In this document: positions 9,251 to 19,030 of the stretch, in pieces
Layout: every line of letters begins with the position of its first letter
Position numbering within the stretch: position 1 is the first letter of the stretch
NCBI GenBank assembly: GCA_900314995.1
Contig: OMXK01000003.1
Coordinates: 1-44,867, forward strand
DNA length: 44,867 nucleotides
Origin: an uncultured Prevotella sp.
GTDB lineage: Bacteria; Bacteroidota; Bacteroidia; Bacteroidales; Bacteroidaceae
Reading direction: 5' to 3'
The notes under the pieces: model-generated
Databases searched by the model: none
Told to the model about the DNA's origin: nothing
What the model saw: the letters and a program-made list of their open reading frames with translations, nothing else
Position numbers and translations under genes: made by a program

Positions 9251-11956
9251 ATGGAACTTGCAAGCAAATACGACCCAAAAGAGGTCGAATCGAAGTGGTA
9301 TCAGTACTGGCTTGACCACAAACTCTTCTCCAGCAAACCCGACGGACGCGAACCCTATACGATCGTGATTCCGCCCCCCAATGTGACAGGTGTGCTCCAC
9401 ATGGGTCACATGCTCAACAATACGATTCAGGATATCCTCGTACGCCGAGCCCGTATGGAGGGCAAGAATGCCTGTTGGGTACCTGGAACCGACCACGCCT
9501 CTATCGCTACAGAGGCTAAGGTGGTGAAGAAGCTGGCCGAGCAGGGTATCAAGAAGCGCGATCTGACACGTGAGCAGTTCCTGGAGCATGCATGGGACTG
9601 GACCCACGAGCACGGTGGCATCATCCTGAAGCAGTTGCGCCGTCTGGGTGCCAGCTGCGATTGGGATCGCACCGCCTTCACGATGGACGAGAAACGCTCA
9701 GAGAGTGTAATCAAGGTTTTCGTTGACCTCTATAACAAAGGCCTCATCTATCGCGGACTCCGCATGGTGAACTGGGATCCCAAGGCTCTTACAGCCCTTT
9801 CTACCGAGGAGGTCATCTATAAAGAGGAGCAGAGCCATCTGTTCCACCTGAAATACTATGTGGATGGGCTGAAGGCACTCGACAACGAGGAGGCGCTGAA
9901 GGCTGAGGGCAACATCATCCACAAGGACGAGAAGGGCTATTACGCCGTAGTGGCCACCACTCGACCTGAGACCATCATGGGCGATACAGCCATGTGTATC
10001 AACCCCAAGGATCCGAAGAACCAGTGGCTCAAAGGTCGCAAGGTGATTGTGCCCCTCGTGAACCGTGTTATCCCTGTGATTGAGGACCGCTATGTGGATA
10101 TCGAGTTCGGTACAGGCTGTCTGAAGGTTACGCCAGCCCACGACACCAACGACTATATGCTGGGCAAGACACATAACCTGGAGACCATCGACATCTTCAA
10201 TCCCGACGGCACCATCTCTGAGCAGAGCCCGCTCTATGTAGGAATGGACCGTATGGACTGCCGTAAGCAGATTTCGAAGGATCTGCAGGAGGCTGGTCTG
10301 ATGGAGAAGATTGAGGACTATATAAATAAGGTGGGCTACTCGGAGCGCAACCCTGATACAGCTATCGAGCCCCGTCTATCGCTGCAGTGGTTCCTGAAGA
10401 TGAAGCATTTTGCCGACATCGCCCTGCCACCAGTACTCAACGGAGAACTGAAATTCTATCCTCAGAAATACGTGAACACCTATAAGAACTGGTTGGAGAA
10501 CATTCAGGACTGGTGCATCTCACGTCAGTTGTGGTGGGGTCACCGCATTCCCGCCTATTATTACAATGAGGCAGGCGACTTCGTGGTTGCCGAGACCCGC
10601 GAGAAGGCGTTGAAGCTGGCGCAGGAGAAGGATCCGAAGATCACCGATGCCGATCTGCGTCAGGAAGAGGATGCCCTCGACACATGGTTCTCTTCATGGC
10701 TCTGGCCTATCTCACTGTTCGACGGTATCAACAATCCCGGCAACGAGGAGATTAAATACTATTATCCCACCAACGTTCTCGTGACTGGTCCCGACATCAT
10801 CTTCTTCTGGGTATCCCGTATGATTATGTCTGGTTACGAATATGTGGGTGACATGCCATTCAGAAGTGTCTACTTCACAGGTATCGTCCGCGATAAGCTG
10901 GGTCGTAAGATGTCGAAGTCATTGGGTAACTCACCTGATCCTATCGAACTCATTGAGAAGTTCGGAGCCGACGGCGTGCGCATGGGTATGATGCTCTCTG
11001 CACCAGCAGGTAACGACATTCTCTTCGACGAGGCTCTCTGCGAACAGGGCCGCAACTTCAACAATAAGATATGGAATGCTTTCCGCCTGGTAAAGGGTTG
11101 GAAGGTTGCCGATATCGAGCAGTCGGAAACAGGCAAGATGGCCACCGACTGGTTCGAGGCCAAACTGCGCCAGACGAATGCCGAGGTCGACGATCTCTTC
11201 AAGAAGTATCGTATCAGCGAGGCCCTGATGGCAGTCTACAAGCTCTTCTGGGACGAGTTCTCAAGCTGGTATCTGGAGATGGTGAAGCCTGCCTACATCG
11301 ACGGTGAGGCACAGCCTATCGACCAGCAGACATACGATAAGACGCTCAAGTTCTTCGAGATGCTGCTGAAGATGCTTCACCCCTTCATGCCGTTTATCAC
11401 CGAGGAGCTCTGGCAGCATCTCTGTGACCGTGAGGACGGTGATTCTATTATGCGCGACAAACTTGAAATCCCTGCCCCGACAGATGAAGACAACAAGCTC
11501 GCTGCTCAGATGGAGACTGTGAAGCAGATCATCTCGGGAGTCCGTATGGTACGTTCGTCAAAGAACATCGCACCCAAAGAGAAGCTTGAGTTGCAGGTAA
11601 TCAACCAGAACGACTATGTTGCATTCTACAGCACCATCATCAAGATGGCCAACCTGAGCTTCATCAATCTCGTGCTTGAGAAGGATGCTACAGCATCTTC
11701 CTTCATGGTAGGTACCGATGAGTTTGCCGTGCCCCTGGGCAACATGATTGATGTCGAGGCTGAGATTGCCAAGATGGAAGCTCAGCTGCAACATCTGGAA
11801 GGTTTCCTGGCTGGCGTAAAGAAGAAACTCTCCAACGAGCGCTTCGTCGCCAATGCCCCAGAGGCCGTGGTTGCCCTGGAGCGAAAGAAGCAAAGCGACT
11901 CCGAAGAGAAGATCGCCGCGCTGAAGGAAAGCATCGAAGCACTAAGAAAGAAATAA
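9251..11956 (+). CDS. valS: Valyl-tRNA synthetase
   Basis: Class I aminoacyl-tRNA synthetase charging tRNA-Val. 901 residues. The HIGH signature is HMGH at residues 50-53 ([14 protein letters not shown]), and KMSKS is near residue 553 ([14 protein letters not shown]). The inserted editing domain ([19 protein letters not shown]) clears mischarged threonine. The C-terminus is the typical coiled coil ([20 protein letters not shown] onward). It ends in a strong bidirectional terminator. No T-box or other leader RNA fits in the short 5' region. Confidence 0.98.
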   Translation: MELASKYDPKEVESKWYQYWLDHKLFSSKPDGREPYTIVIPPPNVTGVLHMGHMLNNTIQDILVRRARMEGKNACWVPGTDHASIATEAKVVKKLAEQGIKKRDLTREQFLEHAWDWTHEHGGIILKQLRRLGASCDWDRTAFTMDEKRSESVIKVFVDLYNKGLIYRGLRMVNWDPKALTALSTEEVIYKEEQSHLFHLKYYVDGLKALDNEEALKAEGNIIHKDEKGYYAVVATTRPETIMGDTAMCINPKDPKNQWLKGRKVIVPLVNRVIPVIEDRYVDIEFGTGCLKVTPAHDTNDYMLGKTHNLETIDIFNPDGTISEQSPLYVGMDRMDCRKQISKDLQEAGLMEKIEDYINKVGYSERNPDTAIEPRLSLQWFLKMKHFADIALPPVLNGELKFYPQKYVNTYKNWLENIQDWCISRQLWWGHRIPAYYYNEAGDFVVAETREKALKLAQEKDPKITDADLRQEEDALDTWFSSWLWPISLFDGINNPGNEEIKYYYPTNVLVTGPDIIFFWVSRMIMSGYEYVGDMPFRSVYFTGIVRDKLGRKMSKSLGNSPDPIELIEKFGADGVRMGMMLSAPAGNDILFDEALCEQGRNFNNKIWNAFRLVKGWKVADIEQSETGKMATDWFEAKLRQTNAEVDDLFKKYRISEALMAVYKLFWDEFSSWYLEMVKPAYIDGEAQPIDQQTYDKTLKFFEMLLKMLHPFMPFITEELWQHLCDREDGDSIMRDKLEIPAPTDEDNKLAAQMETVKQIISGVRMVRSSKNIAPKEKLELQVINQNDYVAFYSTIIKMANLSFINLVLEKDATASSFMVGTDEFAVPLGNMIDVEAEIAKMEAQLQHLEGFLAGVKKKLSNERFVANAPEAVVALERKKQSDSEEKIAALKESIEALRKK

Positions 11957-11962
11957 GTAAAT

Positions 11963-11996
11963 AAAAAAGCCCCGCAAAATTGAGCGGGGTTTTTTA
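11963..11996. terminator. Bidirectional terminator between valS and the bamD operon
   Basis: CCCCGC and GCGGGG form a GC-rich stem around AAAATTGA. An A-run precedes it and a T-run follows it, so it can stop transcription from both convergent sides. Confidence 0.9.
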
Positions 11997-11997
11997 T

Positions 11998-12459
11998 TTA
12001 TCTGATTCTATCCATTGACCGTACTAGTCGCTCGTCGGCATTGATAGCGCTACGAGCCATCAGGTAGAGGATGAATGCGATAGCCGGGAAAACTGCGGGC
12101 CAGGTAGGACGGAAGTCAACTGCGCCCCAGGTCTTATCCCCTACCGTCTGGGATACGACAAAATAGCAGACGTACCAGCCTACCACAAGCAAAGCATTAA
12201 ACAGGCAGAAGAGCGCCTGCAACTTGCGGTTGCGATAGAGGAAGATGGTATAGGTGGCGATCGCTGTCGTAGGAAGCAGCACAGCCATCAGCGGCCAAGT
12301 ATCGAAATGATGCTTACCAATGGGATCTGTGAACCACAGGTTATACACACGCGCCACCTCGATGCCTCCGACGTTGAAGGAACCGATCTGCATACAAAGA
12401 CAAATGACGGTCATAATGATGGCCGCCAAGAGATAAAGGGTCTGTTTACGCTGAATCAT
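11998..12459 (-). CDS. DUF4293 four-helix membrane protein
   Basis: 153 residues with four predicted transmembrane helices (TLYLLAAIIMTVICLCMQ; WPLMAVLLPTTAIATYTIFL; LFCLFNALLVVGWYVCYFVV; VFPAIAFILYLMA). It starts MIQRKQTLYLL, the usual beginning of the DUF4293 family, which is almost confined to Bacteroidota and has no known function. It lies 15 bases downstream of the omega-subunit gene in the conserved bamD-omega-DUF4293 arrangement, so it is probably co-transcribed. Confidence 0.88.
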   Translation of the reverse strand: MIQRKQTLYLLAAIIMTVICLCMQIGSFNVGGIEVARVYNLWFTDPIGKHHFDTWPLMAVLLPTTAIATYTIFLYRNRKLQALFCLFNALLVVGWYVCYFVVSQTVGDKTWGAVDFRPTWPAVFPAIAFILYLMARSAINADERLVRSMDRIR

Positions 12460-12474
12460 CAGTACACCCTACTA

Positions 12475-12813
12475 TTAATTCTCGTTATTCGAATTCTCAC
12501 GAGAAGGGTCACGCCAGTAGACCTTGTCCTCGATAAACTCCTGCGTAGCGAGCAGCGTGGGCTTCGGCAGTTTCTCGTAGTAGCGTGAGATCTCAATCTG
12601 CTCACGATTCTCGAATACTTCCTCCAAAGAATCATTATAAGACGCAAACTCAGCCAGCTTCTTCGACAGGTCTTCCTTGATCTGAAGGCTGATCTGATTG
12701 GCACGCTTGCTTATGATAACTACACTCTCGTAGATATTGTCCGTATCACGGCAAAGGTCCATGATGTTACGGGTTACGGTATTAACCGGTGCTTTTGATT
12801 TCTTATAATCCAT
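12475..12813 (-). CDS. RNA polymerase omega/Rpb6-like subunit
   Basis: 112 residues. The pattern TRNIMDLCRDTDNIYESVVIISKRANQI matches the Bacteroidota form of the omega subunit, which holds the beta-prime C-terminus during polymerase assembly. An acidic, Asn-rich tail extends past the fold. The product differs from proteobacterial RpoZ, so the assignment rests on family memory and on the bamD neighbourhood. The gaps are 15 bases on both sides. Confidence 0.85.
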   Translation of the reverse strand: MDYKKSKAPVNTVTRNIMDLCRDTDNIYESVVIISKRANQISLQIKEDLSKKLAEFASYNDSLEEVFENREQIEISRYYEKLPKPTLLATQEFIEDKVYWRDPSRENSNNEN

Positions 12814-12828
12814 ATCTCATTAAAAATA

Positions 12829-13656
12829 TTAATCCTTAATTACGCGTTTGCACTTTGCAATGTATTTCTCTGCCGTAGGCACATTCTTTGACTCAGGGAA
12901 CTCATTGATGAAACCATAACATTCATCCTCAGCATCCCGATAACGCTCTACACGCTTCTCTTCGGTACTATTCTCTGCCAACTGGAACTTACTCTTCATG
13001 ATGAGCAGCATGAATTCCTCGCGGAGACTGCAGTAGGGGTAAGTCTTCAAGGCATTCTGAGCCGTCACGATGCTGGCAATGTAGTTACTCTCGTCATTCT
13101 GGTTGATATTACCGAAATACCCCCCCAGATTGTAATACAGCTCAGCTGACAGATATTCCTTCTGGATAAGCTTGTCATAGAGCACATAGAGACGCTCCTG
13201 AGCCTTGTCCCTCAATTTAGAGTCGGGAAAGAGATCCATAAACTGCTGATAAGCCGTGATGGCCCCATTCGTAGGCGACTGGTCGAGGCGAGGTTCGGGA
13301 GAACTCTCAAACAGCGACTGCCCCACATAGAAAGCAGCAGGCTCTGCATAGATCCCACGCGGATAACTGGAGCCATACTTCTTGAAAGTCTCAGACGCAG
13401 CATCGAAATCACCATTGCAGTACTGCGCCATGGCCAGCATATAGAGACACTCCTGAGCCTCCTCAGAGCCTTTCTTGATCGTCACGATCTCTTCCAACAG
13501 CGATATTGCCTGCTGGAACTTACCGCGAGCAAAGAATTCCTTAGCATATTCATATTTGGCTTCCGTGTCGCCATACTTGTAGACACGGGTAAATTCTGAC
13601 GCACAACTGCTCATCAGTAATGCCACACATGAGAGTATAATGATACCTTTCTTCAT
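12829..13656 (-). CDS. bamD: Outer-membrane assembly lipoprotein BamD
   Basis: Part of the BAM complex that inserts beta-barrel proteins. 275 residues with a lipoprotein signal (MKKGIIILSCVALLMSSC, Cys18). TPR-type helical hairpins follow (AKYEYAKEFFARGKFQQAIS, EAQECLYMLAMAQYCNGDFD, FKKYGSSYPRG), as in BamD/YfiO. The ATG at 13656 is chosen because the -7 element at 13668-13675 lies inside the longer in-frame extension. It is the first gene of the operon. Confidence 0.92.
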   Translation of the reverse strand: MKKGIIILSCVALLMSSCASEFTRVYKYGDTEAKYEYAKEFFARGKFQQAISLLEEIVTIKKGSEEAQECLYMLAMAQYCNGDFDAASETFKKYGSSYPRGIYAEPAAFYVGQSLFESSPEPRLDQSPTNGAITAYQQFMDLFPDSKLRDKAQERLYVLYDKLIQKEYLSAELYYNLGGYFGNINQNDESNYIASIVTAQNALKTYPYCSLREEFMLLIMKSKFQLAENSTEEKRVERYRDAEDECYGFINEFPESKNVPTAEKYIAKCKRVIKD

Positions 13657-13667
13657 ATTTCGGGGTG

Positions 13668-13675
13668 CAAAGTTA
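13668..13675 (-). promoter_or_regulatory. -7 promoter element of the bamD operon
   Basis: TAACTTTG on the minus strand, 11 bases upstream of the bamD ATG. Confidence 0.6.
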
Positions 13676-13728
13676 CGACATTTCAGCAAAATAACAAAGT
13701 ATTTTATAAAAATTATGAATAATTTTCG

Positions 13729-13757
13729 TATCTTTGGCTATCTTATTTGTATCTTTG
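13729..13757 (+). promoter_or_regulatory. Tandem -7 elements of uvrB
   Basis: TATCTTTG occurs twice, at 13729-13736 and 13750-13757, 21 bases apart. The second lies 9 bases before the uvrB ATG. The upstream TTTG could serve as the -33 box of the downstream promoter, or the two may be separate promoters. Confidence 0.6.
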
Positions 13758-13766
13758 CAAATTGTT

Positions 13767-15794
13767 ATGGGAAAATTCATTCTAACATCAGACTATCAGC
13801 CTACTGGTGATCAGCCAGAAGCTATCCGGCAGTTAACGGAGGGATTGGAACGCGGTGACAAGTCGCAAGTACTCTTGGGCGTAACGGGTTCTGGAAAGAC
13901 TTTTACGATGGCAAACGTCATCGCAAACCGCAACCGCCCTACCCTCATTCTGAGTCATAACAAGACGCTTGCGCATCAGTTGTTTGCGGAAATGAAGGAG
14001 TTCTTTCCTCAGAACGCCGTCGAATACTATGTAAGCTATTATGACTATTACCAGCCTGAGGCCTATATACCCTCCACCGAAACCTATATAGAGAAAGACC
14101 TTGCCATCAACGACGAGATTGACAGACTCAGACTGTCAGCCGTATCAAGTTTATTATCAGGAAGAAATGACGTAATCGTTGTATCATCGGTTTCATGCAT
14201 TTACGGTATGGGAAGTCCTGTCGCCTTGCAAGAGAATGTGATAGAACTTCACGTCGGACAAAAGCTAGACCGCAATGCACTGTTAAGGAAATTAGTACAG
14301 TCCCTATACATCAGGAACGATCTTGATCTGCAACGAGGCAACTTCCGTGTAAAGGGTGACACCGTTGACATCGCGATGGCCTATAGCGAGGTCGTGTTGC
14401 GGGTTACATTCTGGGATGATGTGATCGATGCCATCGAGGAGGTTGACGCAATCACCTTCGACCGTCTGGCGCGCTTTGACGAATACAAGCTCTATCCTGC
14501 CAACCTGTTTATGACCTCACAGGAGCAGACCAATATCGCCATCCGAGAGATACAGAATGACCTCGTGAAGCAAATCGCCTTCTTCGAAGAACTGGGCGAT
14601 ACAGAGAAAGCACAGCGCATCAAAGAGCGCGTGGAATACGACATGGAGATGATCAAGGAGCTGGGCCATTGTTCGGGCATCGAGAACTACAGCCGCTATT
14701 TCGACGGCCGACAGGCTGGCGATCGTCCTTACTGTCTGCTTGATTTCTTCCCCGACGACTATCTGCTGTTCATCGACGAGAGTCACGTCTCGGTTCCGCA
14801 GCTCAGCGCGATGTACGGTGGAGACCGCAGCCGCAAGACTAACCTCGTGGAATACGGTTTCCGTCTGCCTGCAGCCTTCGACAACCGTCCTTTGCGATTT
14901 GAAGAGTTCCAGCAGGAAGTCAATCAGGTGATCTATGTAAGTGCGACGCCTGCAGACTTCGAGTTAGCAGAAGCCGAAGGAGTCGTTGTGGAACAGGTTA
15001 TCCGTCCTACAGGTCTGTTAGACCCCGAGATTGAGATTCGTCCGAGCGAGAACCAGATTGACGATCTGATGGAAGAGATTCTGGTTCGCAGTCAGCGTAA
15101 CGAACGCGTACTCGTCACCACCCTCACCAAACGCATGGCAGAGGAATTAACCGGATACCTGCTGGATCACGATATCAAGACGAATTATATCCACAGCGAG
15201 GTAAAGACCCTCGAGCGCGTTCAGATAATCAACGATCTGCGGCAAGGCGTCTACGATGTGCTCGTCGGCGTCAACCTCCTCCGCGAAGGTCTCGACTTGC
15301 CCGAAGTATCGCTGGTGGCTATCCTCGATGCAGATAAGGAAGGTTTCCTCCGCAGTCATCGTAGTCTGACGCAGACTGCCGGACGTGCTGCCCGCAATGT
15401 GAACGGTAAAGTGATCATGTATGCCGACACCATCACCGCCTCCATGCAGTTGACGATCGATGAGACCCGTCGCCGTCGCGAGAAACAGATCCGCTATAAC
15501 GAAGAGCATCATATTACGCCCAAGCAGATCGTCAAGAACATCAGTACGGTAGCCCTCCAGAAGGAGAACCGTCCGGATGTGAAGGAACTCCGCCGTGTGA
15601 TGCTGCCCGGTGACCAGACTGTTATGACGGCTGCCGATCCGATCGTTGAGCGCATGACCCGCCCGCAACTGGAGAAGAGCATCGCCGAGACCACCCGCCT
15701 GATGAAGGAAGCTGCAAAGGCACTCGATTTCCTGCAGGCTGCCCAATATCGCGATGAAATTGCCCGGCTACAGAAGGAACTGGAATTGAAATGA
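13767..15794 (+). CDS. uvrB: Excinuclease ABC subunit B
   Basis: DNA helicase-like damage-verification subunit of nucleotide excision repair. 675 residues. Walker A GVTGSGKT is at residues 38-45. The beta-hairpin region contains YYDYYQPEAYIP. The DEAD-like motif is FIDESHVSVPQL. Motif VI region is RSLTQTAGRAARN. The C-terminal UVR domain (LMKEAAKALDFLQAAQYRDEI) binds UvrC. The ATG at 13767 is preferred to an in-frame TTG at 13734, which lies within the promoter. Confidence 0.98.
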   Translation: MGKFILTSDYQPTGDQPEAIRQLTEGLERGDKSQVLLGVTGSGKTFTMANVIANRNRPTLILSHNKTLAHQLFAEMKEFFPQNAVEYYVSYYDYYQPEAYIPSTETYIEKDLAINDEIDRLRLSAVSSLLSGRNDVIVVSSVSCIYGMGSPVALQENVIELHVGQKLDRNALLRKLVQSLYIRNDLDLQRGNFRVKGDTVDIAMAYSEVVLRVTFWDDVIDAIEEVDAITFDRLARFDEYKLYPANLFMTSQEQTNIAIREIQNDLVKQIAFFEELGDTEKAQRIKERVEYDMEMIKELGHCSGIENYSRYFDGRQAGDRPYCLLDFFPDDYLLFIDESHVSVPQLSAMYGGDRSRKTNLVEYGFRLPAAFDNRPLRFEEFQQEVNQVIYVSATPADFELAEAEGVVVEQVIRPTGLLDPEIEIRPSENQIDDLMEEILVRSQRNERVLVTTLTKRMAEELTGYLLDHDIKTNYIHSEVKTLERVQIINDLRQGVYDVLVGVNLLREGLDLPEVSLVAILDADKEGFLRSHRSLTQTAGRAARNVNGKVIMYADTITASMQLTIDETRRRREKQIRYNEEHHITPKQIVKNISTVALQKENRPDVKELRRVMLPGDQTVMTAADPIVERMTRPQLEKSIAETTRLMKEAAKALDFLQAAQYRDEIARLQKELELK

Positions 15795-15820
15795 CGGTAA
15801 AAACGTGAAAAAATAACAAA

Positions 15821-15866
15821 ATCGATGTTAATCGATGTAATCCCTGCAAGAATATTGAATATTCTT
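15821..15866. promoter_or_regulatory. Direct decamers and a 19-bp palindrome upstream of the DUF4468 gene
   Basis: ATCGATGTTA and ATCGATGTAA lie in tandem (15821-15840). A perfect palindrome AAGAATATTGAATATTCTT (15848-15866) ends two bases before the -7 box. This is the position of an operator overlapping the promoter spacer, and no regulator is known. Confidence 0.5.
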
Positions 15867-15868
15867 CG

Positions 15869-15876
15869 TAATTTTG
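15869..15876 (+). promoter_or_regulatory. -7 promoter element of the DUF4468-porin operon
   Basis: TAATTTTG lies 25 bases before the ATG at 15902. Confidence 0.6.
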
Positions 15877-15901
15877 CGCGGAAAAAACAAAACAACGCAA
15901 T

Positions 15902-16522
15902 ATGAAAAGACTAATGATTGCCCTCCTGACCCTGATGCCGATGTTGGCAACAGCGCAGGACAACACTTGGGAACGTGTAGAACAAGCCCCCGTGGAGAAG
16001 ACCAATCCCGATGCCAAATATCTGGAACCGAATGCTGTTCCCGTTGTCGACGGGAAAGTATGCTGGGAGACTGTGATTGAGGCCCCGGGTAAGTCGAAAC
16101 AGGAGATTTATGACATCCTGAAAGAGCAATTGATCAAGATGACGCAGGAGCCCAATCAGATTGAGAACAGCACGCTGGCCGTTCACGATTCCATCAACTT
16201 CGAACTGGGTGCCGTCTTCCACGAATGGCTGGTCTTCAAGAATGCGACGCTATCGCTTGACCGCACACAGCTAAACTACCAACTGCTCGTTACCTGTTCC
16301 GACGGGAAGGCCGACGTCAAGATGACCCGCATATCCTATGACTATGATCTCTCCCGCAAACCCGTACACTATTCTGCTGAAGAGTGGATTACCGACAAAT
16401 ATGCCGTCAACAAGAAACATACGAAGTTATATCCCATCTCTGCGAAGTTCCGCCGCAAGACCATTGACCGCAAGGACTTTATCTTCAACAAGTTTAACAC
16501 CCTACTCAACGACAAGAAATGA
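15902..16522 (+). CDS. Exported DUF4468-type protein
   Basis: 206 residues with a signal peptide (MKRLMIALLTLMPMLATAQ). The segment GKVCWETVIEAPGKSKQEIYD, followed by a TBP-like alternating core (DRTQLNYQLLVTCSDGKADVKM) and EEWITD, fits the DUF4468 domain found in many exported Bacteroidales proteins of unknown role. It starts a three-gene operon with a 57-residue membrane protein (ATGA overlap) and a putative porin. Confidence 0.8.
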   Translation: MKRLMIALLTLMPMLATAQDNTWERVEQAPVEKTNPDAKYLEPNAVPVVDGKVCWETVIEAPGKSKQEIYDILKEQLIKMTQEPNQIENSTLAVHDSINFELGAVFHEWLVFKNATLSLDRTQLNYQLLVTCSDGKADVKMTRISYDYDLSRKPVHYSAEEWITDKYAVNKKHTKLYPISAKFRRKTIDRKDFIFNKFNTLLNDKK

Positions 16523-16692
16523 ACAAGGACAAGATACGAAACATTCTGAACCTCATCTTTATGATCGGTGCAGTTGTCGGTGTGATCCTCTATCTCTCCA
16601 AGAATGAGGAGAGGCACCAGCTCGGGCTGTACATCATTTTGATTTCGATGTGTTTCAAGATTGCCGAATCGTCTTTGCGAATGATTAAATAG
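16519..16692 (+). CDS. Small two-helix membrane protein, 57 aa
   Basis: The frame begins MNKDKIRNILNLIFMIGAVV and ends KIAESSLRMIK. It contains two hydrophobic segments (about residues 10-26 and 36-47) separated by a charged turn (SKNEERHQ). The ATG overlaps the stop of the DUF4468 gene in an ATGA arrangement, and the stop lies 5 bases before the porin ATG. This tight spacing is the main evidence that it is translated. The function is unknown. Confidence 0.8.
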   Translation: MNKDKIRNILNLIFMIGAVVGVILYLSKNEERHQLGLYIILISMCFKIAESSLRMIK

Positions 16693-16697
16693 CACTT

Positions 16698-19019
16698 ATG
16701 ACCAAAAGACTGAGCTTGTTACTTCTCTCGCTGTTGGCACTGATTCACGTCGATGCCCAGGATGTCTTTAACCAGATCGACGAATCGGGCAATATCACCC
16801 AGCGCAATGAGAACTTCAACAAGCACAACAACGATACCACCCGGAACAAGGAGATCCCGAAGGGCATCTATACTTGGAATATAGACCGAAAATTCGGCAA
16901 CATCATCCCTGTTGAGCCCGACACGCTGTCACACTTGTTTATGAACACCATCTTCAACAACGGCGTCTATGGCGAGTTCAACAATACGGGTAACAACTAT
17001 ACAGCCCGCCTGAGCCGCATCTTCATCAACCGTCCCGAGAGCGAGTCGTTCATCTTCACACAGCCCTACAGCTTCGTGGAGAAGCGCCCTGAGAAGTTCC
17101 GCTTTATGAACACCCTCTCGCCTTATACCCGCGTGGAGTATGACGCCTGCGGCGATAAGACCAACGGTGAAGACCATATCGACGCCACCTTTGCCGTTAA
17201 TGCCGGCAAGCGTCTGAATGTAGGTTTCGACCTTGACTATGCCTACGCTCGCGGCTATTACAGCAATCAGAGCACCTCCCACTTCAACGGCACCGTGTTC
17301 GCCTCTTATATCGGCGACCAGTACAACCTCCATCTCTTCTTCAACGCCAGCCATCAGAAGGCTACCGAGAATGGCGGTATCACAGACGACAACTACGTGA
17401 CTCACCCCGAGTCGTTCCAGGATTCCTATGCCGAGAACGAGTATCCTGTCGTGCTCTCGCAGAACTGGAACCGCAACGACCACCAGCACCTCTTTCTCTC
17501 CCATCGCTACAATATCGGATTCTACCGTAAGGTGCCGATGACCGAGGCCGAGATCAAAGCCCGACAGTTTGCGCAGGCATCCAAGAAGGAGAAAGAGCGG
17601 AAAGACGCCGAGAAGAACAAGGATCGGAATGAATCCCCGCGAAAGCCGGAGACCAAGCCTATGGGGCGCCCCGACGGAGCTAAAATCATGGGAGCAGAAC
17701 CCAAGCGCGACTCCCTCAGCATCGCTGCCGACTCTACCCGCATCAAGGTCGAAGGGCATGAAGCCGTCGACAGTCTGAACCGCCTGCAGGCCATCCAGGA
17801 CTCCATCGATGCCACGATGAAACGCGAATACGTACCCGTCACGAGCTTCATCCACACGCTCGAATGGAACAACTACAAGCACATCTATCAGGCCTATCAG
17901 ACGGATGCCAGCTACTATCTGAAGAAATACTATAATAAAGGCTATATGGCGGGCAACGACTCTGTCTACGATGTAGCCCGACAATCACAGATAAAGAACA
18001 CCTTCGGCCTCGCGCTGCTCGAAGGCTTCAACAAATACGTGAAAGCCGGACTGAAAGGTTTCCTTACCTACGACTACAGCAGCTATGAGTTGCCCGATAC
18101 GCTGAACGGCATCGCTTCACAGAGTAAATGGAACGAGCACAACGTCAGTATAGGCGGACAATTCAGCAAGACACAGGGTAAGACCTTTCACTTCAACGTG
18201 ATGGCGGAAACCTGGATTGCCGGCGAGAATGCCGGGCAACTGCATCTCGACTTCAACACCGATGTCAACTTCCCGCTCTTTGGCGATACCGTACAAGTAG
18301 CCGCCAGCGCCTATTTCCACCGCAATCACCCTGTTTTCTTCCAGCGCACCTATCACTCCAAACACCTCTGGTGGGATAACAGCGATCTCTCGAAGGAGAC
18401 CCGCAGCCGCATCGAAGGACTCCTCAGCTACGAGAAGACGAATACCAAGCTACGCTTCGCCATCGAGGAGATACAGAACTATACCTATTACGGGATGAAC
18501 TACAGCGCAAGCAACGAAGCGCGCTGGGACCTTCAGGCGGGCGTCTATCAGGAATCGGGCAACATCAACATCATGACGGCCCAGCTTCACCAGAACTTCC
18601 GTCTGGGTCCGTTGAACTGGGAGAACGTCGTCACCTATCAGAACAGCAGCAACAAGGAAGTGCTGCCCTTGCCCACCTGGAACTTCTTCTCCAACCTCTA
18701 TCTGAAGTTCAAGATAGCTAAGGTGCTAGGCGTCGAGCTGGGTGCCGACGTGACTTATTTCACGAAATACTATGCGCCCGACTTCTGCCCGATGATCAAC
18801 CAGTTTGCCATCCAGAGGACAGCCGACAGCCGCATTGAGCTGGGCGGATATCCTTTCATCGACGTCTATGCGAACATGAAGCTGAAGAGCGTGCGGTTCT
18901 TCATCATGATGACGCACATCAACAGCGGATCAGGCAACAGGATGAGCTTCCTCACGCCCCACTATCCCACCAACAGCAACGTGCTCCACCTCGGTGTATC
19001 CTGGCCTTTCTTCAACTAG
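16698..19019 (+). CDS. Putative outer-membrane porin (Porin_10-like)
   Basis: 773 residues with a signal peptide (MTKRLSLLLLSLLALIHVDA). The rest is rich in amphipathic strands with aromatic girdle residues, and the last residues are HLGVSWPFFN, a terminal aromatic as in barrel proteins. The pattern (WNIDRKFGNIIPVEPDTL near the start, and INRPESESFIF) matches the Bacteroidota putative porin family. A charged, low-complexity insertion at about residues 285-375 (rich in Lys, Glu and Pro) interrupts the barrel and probably forms a long loop. It is the last gene of the operon, convergent with menA. Confidence 0.82.
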   Translation: MTKRLSLLLLSLLALIHVDAQDVFNQIDESGNITQRNENFNKHNNDTTRNKEIPKGIYTWNIDRKFGNIIPVEPDTLSHLFMNTIFNNGVYGEFNNTGNNYTARLSRIFINRPESESFIFTQPYSFVEKRPEKFRFMNTLSPYTRVEYDACGDKTNGEDHIDATFAVNAGKRLNVGFDLDYAYARGYYSNQSTSHFNGTVFASYIGDQYNLHLFFNASHQKATENGGITDDNYVTHPESFQDSYAENEYPVVLSQNWNRNDHQHLFLSHRYNIGFYRKVPMTEAEIKARQFAQASKKEKERKDAEKNKDRNESPRKPETKPMGRPDGAKIMGAEPKRDSLSIAADSTRIKVEGHEAVDSLNRLQAIQDSIDATMKREYVPVTSFIHTLEWNNYKHIYQAYQTDASYYLKKYYNKGYMAGNDSVYDVARQSQIKNTFGLALLEGFNKYVKAGLKGFLTYDYSSYELPDTLNGIASQSKWNEHNVSIGGQFSKTQGKTFHFNVMAETWIAGENAGQLHLDFNTDVNFPLFGDTVQVAASAYFHRNHPVFFQRTYHSKHLWWDNSDLSKETRSRIEGLLSYEKTNTKLRFAIEEIQNYTYYGMNYSASNEARWDLQAGVYQESGNINIMTAQLHQNFRLGPLNWENVVTYQNSSNKEVLPLPTWNFFSNLYLKFKIAKVLGVELGADVTYFTKYYAPDFCPMINQFAIQRTADSRIELGGYPFIDVYANMKLKSVRFFIMMTHINSGSGNRMSFLTPHYPTNSNVLHLGVSWPFFN

Positions 19020-19030
19020 AGAAAAGGTGC

